The notes under the pieces: generated by a model
Seen by the model: only the letters and a program-made list of their open reading frames with translations
The model's database searches: none
Told to the model about the DNA's origin: nothing
In this document: piece after piece, positions 12,170-23,074 of the stretch
Numbering within the stretch: the first letter of the stretch is position 1
How the letters are laid out: each line of letters opens with the position of its first letter
Assembly (NCBI RefSeq): GCF_050624435.1
Contig: NC_134540.1
Coordinates: 101,151,739 to 101,215,738 of the forward strand
Length of the DNA stretch: 64,000 nucleotides
From: Tenrec ecaudatus
Taxonomy: Eukaryota; Chordata; Mammalia; Afrosoricida; Tenrecidae
Reading direction: 5' to 3'
Program-made: the position numbers and the translations under genes

Positions 12170-13338
12170 TTCTTACTGTACCAGTGCTTCTTCATAATCC
12201 CATATGTAGTGCAGCAGATTTTTAATGTGGCTCTGTAACTCCCACTAAACGCTCTTTCCGCCAGTCTCTGTGACACCCTCTAAGCAATAAATCTGTATAA
12301 GAGAAGTAGGGAAGGCTACAGATAGGACTCAGTTATGAGTGATTGTTCACAATATGAATTGTTATTGCCATCCTGATAGATAGATGATGAGCCATCTCTT
12401 AGTCAAAAAGAGGAATCTGTACAAGCAAGAGAGAAGAGCCAAGAGTAGGGCATGCCCTTTTTGGTCCCAAGATCCCTGCACGTTGAACTTCCTTGGCCTT
12501 GGAGACAGGTTTGACACCAGAGTGGCAGAGAAGCAACAACAGCAGAGCCAGATCATGACACAAAGCTGTGGACCTCCCAGTCCACAGGGAAAATAAAAAT
12601 GAGTATTGGCAGGCAAGAGTCTGGTTTGTGGAGTGGAGTCCCTCTGTGCACTTTATTGGAGGAGCTGAATTTGCTGACCCCAGAGTTGTAGAGTCCCATC
12701 AGGTTGGGACTCACAGCAGAGTTGCAGGTCTTAAATGAGCTTTGTAATATTGTTCACGCAGGGCAGGGGCCAACCTAAGTGGTGAAGGGCAGAGAGGCCT
12801 GCCTGCAGGCATGGCAGAGAAGAAGCTGTCTTGAACTGTATCCTGAGCATGCTCACGTGAATTCTAATCTGTTTACTTCCCTAATAAGCCATATAATCAT
12901 GAGCATTATCTATGAGTTCTGTGTGGCCATTTCAATGAATTGTCAAACCTAGCTGAAAAATAGAGACTGCTGTGAGAGAGAGAGCAGCATGGGACTTCAA
13001 AATCCAAACGGAGACTGCAGCTATATAAAGGCACTGATGTATAGCTAAAGCACCTCAGAATCAACAATAGATTCTAGCTTTGGATAGTATTTTGAGACAT
13101 CTTCTCTAGCAATCAAGGTGTTTAGGCCCAACTTCCATTTAGAATATCTTGTTTAGGTGACTTGGCACATCACAAAGAGCATGAAGGAAACGAATGTGAC
13201 TTTTCCATAGTTCATTTCTTGATTGAACTCGCTCAACTAACAAGGAGTAAAGATAGGACCAGGTCACAGTTGACTGTATAGTAAAAGCAACTAAGGCTAT
13301 TTGATCTTAATTAATAAAAATTTTTTAAATATACTTAC
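12170..13338. other. METTL21E intron 3, no recognised feature
   Basis: Unique-looking intronic sequence up to the donor of coding exon 3. No repeat family was recognised. Confidence 0.45.
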
Positions 13339-13456
13339 CTAGTAGAGTTGCCACAATAGAGACAAGCCCTGTTCCAGCTCCAATTTCAATTACATTTTTG
13401 TCAGCTAGATTGTATTGCTTTGCATTCGTTTCCAGAAAGTAGCATAGAACCAGAGC
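13339..13456 (-). CDS. METTL21E: METTL21E, coding exon 3: SAM-binding motif I
   Basis: This 118-nt exon encodes 39 residues plus the first base of the glycine codon completed in exon 4. It runs from ALVLCYFLE to IVATLL and contains motif I as VIEIGAGTGLVSIVA, the glycine-rich E-x-G-x-G-x-G loop that wraps the methionine part of S-adenosylmethionine. The acceptor reads TTTTTATAG and the donor G|GTAAGTAT, both close to consensus. The incoming phase is 0 and the outgoing phase 1, agreeing with the neighbouring exons. The following intron (9016-13338) is 4.3 kb and holds AfroSINEs, a SPIN transposon and a TGG repeat. The exon has no repeat similarity and no disabling change. Confidence 0.93.
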
Positions 13457-13584
13457 CTATAAAAATCAATAAATAAAATTTAAAAGTGGTAATAACAGAA
13501 AGCAAAATTAAGCTATGTTAGATTTAATAGATTCCACCAATGGCATACTATGTATCTGTGTGCATGTGTGAGTGTGTGTACATA

Positions 13585-13650
13585 CAAGAGGCCTTCAAAA
13601 AGCTTGTGGAAAATTTTCATTACCTTTTAATTCCATGTTTCCACAAAAAG
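13585..13650. mobile_element. Short inverted-repeat element (MITE)
   Basis: Left arm gaggccttcaaaaagcttgt, core accttttaattccat, right arm tttccacaaaaag. Same family as 9192 and 21911; the right end is degraded. It follows a short GT-rich tract. Confidence 0.5.
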
Positions 13651-13654
13651 TATT

Positions 13655-14650
13655 GCAATGCTTTGCAAATATTGACTTGCTGTTGCAAGTCAAAAGTACT
13701 GCTACAAAATCATAGAAACTTTTACTAAAGAAAAATATCAAAATGAGAAGCTATTGTTTCTCCATACATATTCCGGTTAGGTGCATAGAGTTTGAAGGCA
13801 GTGCTCTAACCCTTCCCCAAAGAACTCTGGCTCTTCCACTTACAGCTGGCCAAAACAGCAGCTCTGGCGGCCTTGAGGGTCTCAAATCATGTTCCTTTCA
13901 GAATATTGAGTAATGGAAACAAAACCAGACCTGGAAGGGTCAAGATCACGGCTGTAGGGTGTGTATGATAAGGTCCCCAATGCAGTTCTGCTGCAGCAGC
14001 CATTGCTGCCCTCACATAAGGAGCACATTCATGGCTGTGATGGAAACAAATCCTTCATGCAGGTTTCTAGTCTTTTTCTCACCAATGCTGTTTTACAATT
14101 TCTTAAAAGTTCTTTATAAGAAGCCCAATGATCACTCTCCATCTTTCTAGAATGTATATCAAGATTATTTCTTTGGAATCCTCTAAACCCTTCACCATCA
14201 TCGTCTGAGATGCCCTCTCTGCCTTGAGTTTAACTGTCCCAGAGGATCCTCTCAGAAGTCACTGTTGATTGGACCTTTTTTAAGACACTCTACTGCACCT
14301 AACCCTATAGGACAGAGAGGAACTGCCCTGTGTATTTCAGAGACTATAAGCTTCATGGGAGTAGGGGGCTGCATTCTCCCCCATGGAGAGACTGCTGATC
14401 TGGCCGTTAGCCAGCCCAATGGTAAGCCACTCTGCGTTCCTGCGAGGGTAGGAACCAGGACTCCGATACAGGGTCACTATGTGTCATCACTGGCTTGATC
14501 TCAGTGAAGTTACTTTTTGGAATGAGACTAAGACAAGTATTACTGAGAGGTTTTGGCTGCAGTCACCATGGATCACAGATATGTTCAAATATGTTTTGTT
14601 TGGAATAAACCCAGGCATATATAAACCAGATCCCTAGTTGTAATACATTT
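13655..14650 (-). mobile_element. Decayed mariner-family transposon with AfroSINE insertion
   Basis: The two ends resemble those of the mariner relic at 51.9-57.1 kb: acaaaatcatagaaactttt with aaaaatatcaaaatgagaag on one side (13700-13760), and ttggctgcag with tttggaataaaccca on the other (14550-14620). The reverse complement near 14030-13960 vaguely recalls the mariner His-Asp-Asn region. An AfroSINE at 14268-14445 interrupts it. Too degraded for confident typing by itself. Confidence 0.45.
14268..14445 (-). mobile_element. AfroSINE
   Basis: Antisense SINE containing accctataggacagagagga and actgctgatctggccgttag. Inserted in the mariner relic of METTL21E intron 2. Confidence 0.7.
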
Positions 14651-14984
14651 TCCTCTTTTATATAAAGCGCACACACATTATTGCAGAATTTCAACAGAAA
14701 GTGTACACTCCGATAGGGACCCCGTGTGCCCTAGGAAAGGTCCTTGGGGATAGTGTGGCGGATGGCAGAGATAAAACCTGATGATGTCGGAGTTCAGGTG
14801 CTCAGTTTTGATGACCTCGAAAGGAAGTAAGTTCTAATAACAAGAGCCATTTCAAAGGCATGTGTGATGGTAGAAAGTCTTGGACATGTGGGGAGAGGGG
14901 AAAAAACATAGAACAAAATTCAAAAGCATAAAAAAGACAACACTTATTGGTATAGCAGAGACTCCTGGAACTTTTTGGCATTGT

Positions 14985-15345
14985 GACCCTTAGAAGTCCT
15001 TCAAGCCTAGACCTGGCCTCACCTCCAGAGATGAACTTTCAGACCAACAACAGCCAGGCTTACAATGTGAATAAGAGCACTAGGGAGCACGGTGCTCTCA
15101 GCACAATCAACCATACAGGGCCAGGATGGCAGCACACGCCCAAAAATAGAACTCACAAGTCAAGGAGGCGCCAGAAAGGACACATGGAAATGGGGAGCCC
15201 AGCAAAGAAGTGTCAAGTGTGCCGTTACATTGCTGGAATGGCAACCCCAGTCTTACAATAAAACGTGCATCAGTTATTAAATGGAAAACTACTTTGCTCT
15301 GTAGATTTTCACCCAAACTACAATTTGAAAGAGACCAAACAAAAA
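14985..15345 (+). repeat. Unnamed interspersed repeat, also at 42.9 kb
   Basis: The 3' part (gttacattgctggaatggca, attaaatggaaaactacttt, gctctgtagattttcaccca) aligns with 43110-43235. It probably represents an older afrotherian LINE 3' end. The 5' limit is uncertain. Confidence 0.45.
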
Positions 15346-15767
15346 GTGTGTGGGATCCAGACAGGCAGCAGTGGGGGAGCTCTGCCACCCTTCTTGGGAT
15401 AATCGGGAAAGATAATCGGGAAAGCCTTTGCAAATACTCCATGTGTTGAGACTTGAACAAAATTTAATCTACGCATTCAGCAAAAAGGAGCCAGTTGAAT
15501 TCAAAATTCTATTTTTTTCCTATTCTACATTAATAGTTATTTTTAAAACTCCAAGAGTGTCAACAACCATCTCTTTTAACCTGACTTTACTAAAAGAAAT
15601 AGAATTGATGGAAGCAAATCCCCAAGAGCTTGGTCTCTAAAATGTTCGTGTTTGAAGTAACAAAGTAGAATGATGGAATCTCTTTTCTTCTTTCAATCAC
15701 ATCATAATAATAAGGGAAACACAACTTAAAAAGAGTGACAGGTAGCAAACTTGAAAAGAAATCATAC
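15346..15767. other. METTL21E intron 2, no recognised feature
   Basis: Unique-looking sequence between an interspersed repeat and the donor of coding exon 2. Confidence 0.45.
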
Positions 15768-15934
15768 CGATGGCCAAACAACAGCACCATAACAGTCCAC
15801 GGCTTCAGTAATGCGGATCTCATGTCCGGCAAACCAAAAGCCTTCCCAGGGCGTTGCTGTTACTAGAGCTGGGGCGAAGCATCTCGCTCTCATCTCCTCC
15901 ACGGCCTGCTCGGCCTCGCGGTCGGCTGTGCTCT
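15768..15934 (-). CDS. METTL21E: METTL21E, coding exon 2: N-terminal part of the methyltransferase domain
   Basis: This 167-nt exon begins with the last two bases of a split glutamate codon and encodes STADREAEQAV, then the conserved entry to the fold: RCFAPALVTATPWEGFWFAG, HEIRITEAVDCYGAVVWPS. The YGAVVWPS run is diagnostic for METTL21-type lysine methyltransferases, in which this segment frames the cofactor pocket. The acceptor is GCTTTTCCTTTCAG (phase 1) and the donor S|GTATGA lies after a complete TCG codon (phase 0). The exon joins directly to ALVLCYFLE of exon 3, restoring the family sequence VVWPSALVLCYFLE. The intron between exons 2 and 3 (13457-15767, 2.3 kb) carries an old mariner relic and an AfroSINE. 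The exon is richer in GC than its surroundings, as expected for coding sequence in this AT-rich region. Confidence 0.93.
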
Positions 15935-16020
15935 CTGAAAGGAAAAGCACACGGGAGTGGGTGCACCGAGCACATCAGCAACACAAAGGAGGGCTTGGTG
16001 GAAGGACGACATTTATACTT

Positions 16021-16440
16021 TTTTATTTTTCCAAAACCATTTTATTGGGAATTAATACAGATCTCATACCATCACATAGTTCCGACACCTCAAGCAGTAC
16101 TGTACAATTGCTAGCACAGTCCATTTCAAAACCTCCTTTTCCTTCCTGAGCTCCTTGACATCGGCTTCCTTTTAGCGCCTTTTAGAATAATAAACCCTTA
16201 GTCTGCCTGCTGTCCCTTCCGAATCATCATCCCTGAAAACAGAAACACATACGACAAAAATCCAAGAGAGTGACACCCCCATGACATAACACATCTGAGG
16301 TAAACCCCAAGATGTACAAAGAGCAACAACAATACAGAAAATATTGAAAACCCGACCAGACCTAACGTGATTCAGTGGGGGCACCAAATGACAAGATTTT
16401 CATTGTTCAGGTCAGGTTTATCACTTTGATCTTCCACTGT
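16021..16440 (-). mobile_element. LINE 3' end, different family from the young L1
   Basis: Antisense tail ttccaaaaccattttattgg followed by atacagatctcataccatca. The layout is that of an L1 3' end, but the wording differs from the common family here. It probably continues to about 16495 (ctctggtgaccgctttcctc). Confidence 0.45.
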
Positions 16441-16496
16441 TATCTCGCCAGTGCACTCTGGTGACCGCTTTCCTCCCATCCCTCTATTTGGACCGA

Positions 16497-16989
16497 GGCT
16501 CATTTCCTATGTAGCTCCCATAAGTCGTGACCCCTTTGGGGATCGAGTGACCCTTTCACAGGGGTTGCCTAAGAACATTAGGAAACATGTATTTCCCATG
16601 GTCTTAGGAACCGAGACACCGCTCCTCTATTGTCTCCAGGCGGGTCCGCCCACATTCAGATACGCCCACATATGGGTACCCAACGTGAAGACTGTTACTG
16701 CTACACCATGCTTCAAGACAAATTTTCATTTATGTGTCATTAGAAATCAATATTTCACAATATAGAATTACATATTGTTTTTGTGATGAATCACTATGCT
16801 TTCATGATATTCAATTTGTAACAAGGAAAATACATCCTGCATATCAGATATTTACATTACGATTCATAGCGGTAGTAAAATGACAGTTATGGAGTAGTAA
16901 CAAAAATATCTGAATGGTTGTGGATCACCGCAACATGAGGAACTGTAATGAATAAAGGGTCGCGACATTGGGTAGATTGAGAACCACTG
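16497..16989 (-). mobile_element. SPIN (hAT) transposon, second copy
   Basis: Antisense relative to the copy at 11424. The right end keeps the terminal repeat attgagaaccactg. The body carries gtcgtgacccctttggggat, catcctgcatatcagatatt and gcaacatgaggaactg. The left terminal repeat is unrecognisable, so the left limit is approximate. It shares with the first copy an internal segment (for example accgagacaccgctcctcta), showing that both belong to one non-autonomous subfamily. It lies in METTL21E intron 1. Confidence 0.88.
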
Positions 16990-17074
16990 CCATAAATGTA
17001 CCTTGGACTCCCATTGTCATACACAGCCTTCTGCAAACTGAGTCCATAAGAACCTCTAGCCCTTGTTTATTTCA

Positions 17075-17215
17075 TGCTTCCTTCAACAAGACTGTGCTAA
17101 AGGGCCCCTCTGTGTCAGGCACAGTGCTAAATGACAGGGATGAACAGTGAGCCACACAGACCTGCCTCCTACCCTCCGGAAGTTGAGCCAGCATTCACAT
17201 AAGGTATCAGAACTT
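17075..17215 (+). repeat. Ancient mammalian repeat
   Basis: The words gtgtcaggcacagtgctaaa and gggatgaacagtgagcc recall a very common old mammalian interspersed repeat (L2/MIR class). Family not determined. Confidence 0.3.
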
Positions 17216-17421
17216 GCTCTAATGGAGGGAAAGGGAAAGTGCCACAGAAGCACAGCAAGAACTCCTTATCAACTTGTCAAATTCCGAGAAAATGTCACCA
17301 AGGGCCTCTCCTTAAGCCTATCTTGAGATTTAAAAGGTCGCGTATGTGCATGAGTAAAGCACAAGAAGGAAGAGTATTGACACAGATATGGATGCATGAA
17401 AGGATATGATATGAGAGATAA

Positions 17422-18095
17422 TGTCAGGGGAAGCCAGCCCCTCACACATCATGACAGGGCCGGTAGGTGCAATTGTACAGTGATAATAAGTAAAGATCAT
17501 AGTAAAGTTACTGAGAGCATGAGAGATAGAAGTGAAGTATTGAAATAAATAGAGTCAGTCACAATTCATGGTAGCATGCTCACCTCAGCCCCACTTGAGG
17601 GTCCATGTAGAGGGAGAGAGAGAGAGCTTTAATGCTAGCCCAGGCTTTTTATATTTTCTGGGGATGTGCAAGCCCCTAATTACAGGTGAGGACATACATC
17701 ACTAGAAGGGGCTGTCCTATAGGTAATACAGTAATGAGAGGGGGGGTGTCTAGGGACATACACACAATAGGAAGAGGGATTGGGGGTATACATATGACAA
17801 TATGGGCGGACCCTAGATTCAAGATGGCGACCTAACCTTCATCATCCTTGGGCAGATTTGACCTCTCTGGGATCTCCTACAAGGAAACAGACAACTACAA
17901 TCCTTATCAGAAGGGCGTGGGCCCTATTTGTTGTGGGATAAACAGTGGTGGCTGCTTGCTCTAGATGGCTGATAGCTGTCAGGGGGAATAACCCCTGACC
18001 TACTTCTGATGACCTCCAAGTATAGTCATTCCCAAGCAGCTGTCTGGCATACATTTGGGGGAGACAGCTTGGGAGAAATCCTTCTGTATCCCACA
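17422..18095 (-). mobile_element. Solo LTR of a class II endogenous retrovirus
   Basis: A 674-bp LTR, antisense. In its own orientation it starts TGTGGGATAC and ends CCCCTGACA. The U3 region leads to a TATA box (ATATAAAAAGCC) and an ATTAAA signal followed by a CT-rich stretch, the order expected for promoter and R region. Identical 6-bp duplications AGATAA flank it (17416-17421 and 18096-18101), a size typical of class II (betaretrovirus-like) ERVs. No internal viral genes remain, so it is a solo LTR formed by recombination between the two LTRs of a provirus. Confidence 0.9.
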
Positions 18096-18147
18096 AGATA
18101 ATATATTCTACAACTTTATACATTTATTTAGCTAATGTCAGTGGTGG

Positions 18148-18361
18148 TGTTTAGGGTCAGGGAGCCTATTTTTGACTCAGAGTAATCCTACGTGGCTGAG
18201 TCTAGCTGCACTTTCAGGGTCGCCATGAGTTGGCATCAATTCATTGGCAATGAGTTGGGAGCTTTTTGGAATCGTTACAGGAACAGGTGACCTGGGTGTG
18301 TTCAAACTACCGACCTTTCAGTTAGCAGCTGCGTGTTTAACAGTTGTACTCTGAGGACTCC
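18148..18361 (-). mobile_element. AfroSINE
   Basis: A diverged copy with internal rearrangement: the 3' tail words (gggtcgccatgagttggcat) appear in sense next to antisense head words (accgacctttcagttagcag, ctgaggactcc). It may be two adjacent fragments. Confidence 0.6.
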
Positions 18362-18782
18362 TTATCTTATATATCATAATATATAATACCAAATAGTCCA
18401 ATTGTTGGATGTGAGTGACAGATGAGCTCAAACACGTAAACATGTACCAAGCACTTGTTATAGGTGATGCCCAGAAGATACAGTTTTATGAAGTAGGAAG
18501 TGGAGGAACTAATAAAAACCTCTAAGCAGGAAAGTAGTCTGAGAACGTGTGGCAGTGATGTGGAGAATATACTGGAGGAAATGTTGCGTAATGGTTCAAT
18601 GGTAAATCATTAGCTTAGTCCACAAGTATTTACTAAGCCATTGCTGGAGCAAGTGCTTATGGTATAGCAACGAACAAGATAGAAAATATTTCTGCCGTTA
18701 TGTAGCTTATGTTGCAGCAAACAAAAGTAGTTTCAGAAACTGATAAAGGCCATAAAGAAAAGAAAATAGTGATGCCCAGAAT

Positions 18783-18950
18783 TAACCAAACTCTCTGCCA
18801 TCGCATCAATTCCAAATCATAGCCCCCTATAGGACAGAGAACTGCCCCATGCGTTTCCAAGGCTGTAACTGGTTACAGAAGCAGAGAGCCTCATTTTTCT
18901 CCAGTGTAGTGGGTGCTGGTCTCGAAATGAGCACAACACATAACCACTGT
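18783..18950 (-). mobile_element. AfroSINE
   Basis: Antisense copy from aaactctctgccatcgcatc and ccctataggacagagaactg to cacaacacataaccactgtg. Confidence 0.75.
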
Positions 18951-19269
18951 GGTAATATTTTACTTTGTAAGAGTTCATAACATACTAACTAGTATCAAGG
19001 AGTCCCAAACGCCCAACTCTTCCAAGATGCTAGTCTGCTCCATTTCCCTCCAACTCCTTCCTTGAGAATTTCCTCATGTTTCTGGTTTCTGTGAATCACT
19101 GCATAGGCCACAGACACTCAAGGAAGGTTGAAGAAATGTATCACATGCTGGTGGGCACTGCTCAGTCCAACATCCCGAGGCAGGGCAGGGATAAGCCAGA
19201 AGTTGTGTCCAGAACATGAGCTCCACTTCTGGCTCTTGCTGATGATGAGATCACACCCCTGCTTCTCAG

Positions 19270-19990
19270 ATGGTAGTTTTTGTCCAACAGTTTTATGGGC
19301 ATATAATTCACACATCATACAATTGAATAGTTCAATCACATAAAGAAGAGTTGTACAGTCATCACTACAATCAAGTTTTAAAACATTTTCCGCAATCAGC
19401 TTTAGAGCACTTTCTTCATCCTGGTACTCATCACTATTAGCTCCCCGTTTTCTCCCAACCGTCCCCCATTGCAATAACCTCAGGGGACTTTTAATCCAGT
19501 TACAATCTCTATAGATTTACCTGTCCTGGATTTCGTTTATAGAAAAACATTGAAAAACATACAAACAAATAAAGTACAACAGATTACAGACCTCATTCAA
19601 AAAGAAAGGAGAAAATATTAAACGTGAGAATGAATTTGAATGGAACATAAAAGAGATCAAACGATCGCATGCTAAATGTTCACCTAACTGCGTCTGCAAC
19701 AATCCACTTTCCGAAGCATTCTGCAGTATAGCCAGGCTGCTCCCTGGTCCCTTCAGTCTTTTTTTTTTCCCCTTCAAACCGAAATAGTTTTAAAATGCAT
19801 CAAAAGGGAAATCAAATGATGAAATCTTGCATTTTGGCCGAACCACATCCACGATAATCAACTTCACAGTGCTCTCTGATGACACGGCTTTCGCATCCCT
19901 TGACTATAGTCACCCGAGGCTTAATACAGGGACCCTGCAAATGGATTTGGGACTTCCACCATCTATAGCCTTCAGGTGTTCGCAATTTAA
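19270..19990 (-). mobile_element. Ancient L1M 3' UTR
   Basis: The widespread old mammalian L1 3' end (gttttatgggcatataattc ... cttcatcctggtactcatca ... tacctgtcctggatttcg). The distal part (to catctatagccttcagg) matches a second copy at 50.4-50.76 kb, so the element extends at least to about 19990. Confidence 0.65.
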
Positions 19991-20685
19991 GCGCTGATAC
20001 CATTCCCTCAGAGGCCTCGTTTTAGACACAGCATGATGGCATTGCAAGGAATCCTGCTCATAATTACTCACAGGTAAATCCTATCAGTATCTGCCCCTAC
20101 CTTTGGCCCAATACATGCAGGGAGATGCATTTCATGGGAGTGAGATAAAGTATCAATGGTGTAATCAAATTGACATACAACTCTTCACCCTGAACTGTAT
20201 CTTATGGATGCACATATGAACTGCACCCTCTGGCAGGATGTTTCCAGTAGGCACTGGTTTCCTATTAATCTTAATCAGGCCACATCAGATGCAGCTTTTC
20301 TCCTTCCAGCTGTTGCTTATCGTTCCTTGCATCCAGTGCAAGCAACAGTAACCAAGACAGCCCTTGAACAGAGTGTGGCCCGATTCACACTTTCTACTAA
20401 GATAAGACCGGAATCTCATCCTATTCCTATTAGTTAGCAGATAATGCCCTCCAAAATGCGACTAGAGCCACAGGCATATAAAATGCAGAATTATAATATA
20501 TCACATAAAAGATTAGGACTGAAAGGGACATATTAAGTATAACTCAATCATGTCGCCACCAGGGCTCCTAATAAATAGTGATATAATGAAAAATCAATGG
20601 GTGAGGGCTACTTTTGATTATATAAGTAAATTCTAAAGAGGGTACAAAATACTGAACAATGTACACAAATGTCCTCCAGGAAGAT
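19991..20685. other. METTL21E intron 1, little recognised
   Basis: Unique-looking except for about 20 bases of AfroSINE head (gccaccagggctcc near 20557-20570). Confidence 0.4.
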
Positions 20686-20689
20686 TAGG

Positions 20690-20785
20690 TTTAAATACGA
20701 ACTTGGTTCCATAACGAGCAAAATGCTCCATCACTTCTCACTTCACTTCCTCATCTTGAAGTCAGGGGTAATAATCCAAACAAAG
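20690..20785 (+). mobile_element. Possible MIR fossil
   Basis: acttcacttcctcatcttga and ggggtaataat resemble the MIR core. Weak match. Confidence 0.3.
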
Positions 20786-20907
20786 CTCTCTGGCATTCTT
20801 TGAACGATTAAATTGTGCAGTTCACAAAAAGGAGCAATTTAATAATTACTACTAAAAGACTCCAACTTAGTAGTGATAGTCGTGATTGTTATGGTTGCTG
20901 TGGCCGC

Positions 20908-20938
<31 letters not shown>
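20908..20938. repeat. (CAT)n repeat
   Basis: Ten or so CAT/CAC triplets, explaining a poly-histidine open frame that is not a gene. Confidence 0.9.
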
Positions 20939-20940
<2 letters not shown>

Positions 20941-20944
20941 CCAA

Positions 20945-21600
20945 AAAGACTAGGAGGAAAAAATCCATTGAACTTGAGTAGTAGAACAAAGAGGAGGAGA
21001 GGAATAATTATGACGTTTATGTAGCTGTACACTGAAGTGATAAGGGGATAAATGTAGACCATAGATATTTTTATTGCAGAAAGGTGACAACACTGTGAAT
21101 TAAGCAAGTAAGTTGTCACTCCAGAGAAACTGGGAGTTTAAAAATGAAAGAAGTATCTTTGAACCACCCCAGTTGAAGAATGATCCAGGAAGTAGATGAA
21201 ATTGTGTACTAGAAAAATATGACTTCTTTCCCCATGTTTCCCTTATTGTGAGATTCTTCCTGCCAGAGAGAAGTTGCTCATCTGACGTGTCGCCGACACA
21301 TTGCTTAGGCCTTTTCTGCCAGTGGAAGGGTAACTGTGCCATAAAAGTCAGCTCTCCCGCACCGAGCTCTCTTCCCCTTGTTCTCTCCATGGGAGGCTTA
21401 CCTGGGCAACGTTCTGTCGCATAGGTTGCATGACCCATAGAAGCACGCAATACTTGATTTCTCATGTAAAGCAGAATTATTGAGCACATGTATGTTTTTC
21501 ACTAAAAGATGCCTTTAAATTCAGGTTGGAATTGCATTCAGTACTATGAACTTCACATTTGCTGGTTTGAAACATAAAAGACAGAAATGTGGCTGGAAAG
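20945..21600. other. METTL21E intron 1, no recognised feature
   Basis: A 129-codon minus-strand open frame (21100-21489) has no recognisable domain or splice context and is judged chance. Confidence 0.4.
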
Positions 21601-21681
21601 AGTGTCTAGGTAGTTCAATAGGAGGGCTTTAGTGGCATAACTTTAATATTAAAGGGGACATACGATGTCATTGCTGGCTGT

Positions 21682-21860
21682 TGTCGTCGTGTGCCATTGA
21701 GTCGATTCTAACTCACAGCAACCCAAAAGAACAGAGTGCACGTTCCCTGTAAGGTTGCCAGGCTGTACTCTTCAGAGAAGCAGAGCTCCAGGTCTTTGTG
21801 CCTGCAGAGCCTCCAGGTGGTGGTTGAGTATTCACCATTACAACAGTCGGTTCTTTTAAA
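21682..21860 (-). mobile_element. AfroSINE
   Basis: Antisense copy with ttgagtcgattctaactcac at the 3' tail and cagagaagcagagctccagg centrally. Followed by a GT repeat. Confidence 0.7.
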
Positions 21861-21869
21861 GAGTATATA

Positions 21870-21870
<1 letters not shown>

Positions 21871-21910
<40 letters not shown>
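21871..21910. repeat. (GT)n microsatellite
   Basis: About 20 GT units between an AfroSINE and a MITE. Confidence 0.96.
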
Positions 21911-21912
<2 letters not shown>

Positions 21913-21979
21913 AGGAGCCTTCAAAAGTTGTGTGAAAATGGAATTAAAAGATAATGGAACTTTTCCACAAACTTTAAAA
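21911..21979. mobile_element. Short inverted-repeat element (MITE)
   Basis: Left arm aaggagccttcaaaagttgt, core ggaattaaaagataatgg, right arm ttttccacaaacttt. This is the cleanest hairpin of the three related copies. Confidence 0.6.
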
Positions 21980-22059
21980 AATATATCCATATGCATATGA
22001 AACATATATGTGTATATACATATCATATATATATCAGATACTTCTATCAGCTTCCCAAA

Positions 22060-22520
22060 AGTTGGAGAGATTTCTTCTATTAGATACTTAGCTCTATGAC
22101 AAGTCCATAATCGCAAAGGCAGTATGGGATTGGTACAACAGCGAGGTGGACCAATGCCGACAACAGAGGGCTCAGAGGCAGATGAAGGAAATTATAAGTG
22201 ATGGGTAAGGTGAAGAAAATAAAGTGTCCCTATGTAATGTATTGTAAAACAGTGGGTTCTAGATGAATTAAAGAAATACATTTGAAACAAAAACAATAGT
22301 TAATAGTAGATATCTTTGCAAAGCCTCTTAACTAAAACCTTCAATACAGCAAATTGATGAATATCCTTATATCAAAAGTTAAGACTTCTATCACTGACAG
22401 ACATCACATTAAAAGATAGATGGCAGGCTGGAGAAAAGGTATTCTGCAAAAATGTAAAAAACTGAAAAGGGGTGAATGTTTAGAATATACAAGAAATGGG
22501 TGTGTCAGGCACATCCAGTC
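22060..22520 (+). mobile_element. Old L1 ORF2 remnant
   Basis: Words such as ggcagtatgggattggtaca, ccaatgccgacaacagaggg and gagaaaaggtattctgcaaa follow the order of the L1 ORF2 3' third. No open frame survives. Confidence 0.5.
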
Positions 22521-22607
22521 TTGGGGTCACATTAAACCCAAGAAATCATCAAGACCAGCTCACATCACACGCTTTACCAAAGAACAGAGAAACAGTTCAG
22601 TCATCCC

Positions 22608-22805
22608 ATTATCACTGTCAGTGGGTCATTTCTGTCCCTTGGTGACCCTACAGGGCAAGTAGAACTTCCCCTGTGGGTTTCTGAGACTGTAAGTCTCTAC
22701 AGAAACAGAAAGCCCCATCTTTCTCCCTCGGTGCAGCTGGTGGTTTCAAAGTGCTGCCCTCCAAGTTAGCAAGCCAACCTGTTCTCACTACGCCATCGAG
22801 TTCCC
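22608..22805 (-). mobile_element. AfroSINE, near full length
   Basis: Antisense from ttggtgaccctacagggcaa through ttctgagactgtaagtctc and gctggtggtttcaaagtgct to tacgccatcgagttccc. Confidence 0.85.
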
Positions 22806-23074
22806 AGACATTATATTAGCTTTGAGTTAATCAAATGTTTGAGCAACTTTAACTAGATAACGTTTAAGTTGTTAATTTTCTACAGCCATGAGTGATGTCA
22901 TGAATGTCCAAGTGGCTCTTAGCAGAAAAACAGATTGCCCATTCCTGGCCTGAGTTCTTTTAAGAATAACCCATTCTGCTATTAGTATATGTCTTCTTCA
23001 TATTTTAACCATCAGCAATGTCCCCGCAAAAGTGAAATCATCTGTATATGTTTATCTTCCTCCTACTTTATTTG

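Noticed and set aside
13960..14150. Possible unrelated exon with CSSHCCPHIRSTF
   Set aside because: Falls within the mariner relic, and flanking splice sites are absent.
17842..18123. 93-codon minus-strand frame as a possible viral accessory protein
   Set aside because: It lies in the U3 part of the solo LTR, has no counterpart I recognise, and is best explained by chance.
20815..21024. Open frame with a run of histidines resembling a metal-binding tag
   Set aside because: Product of a short CAT repeat; no conserved sequence around it.
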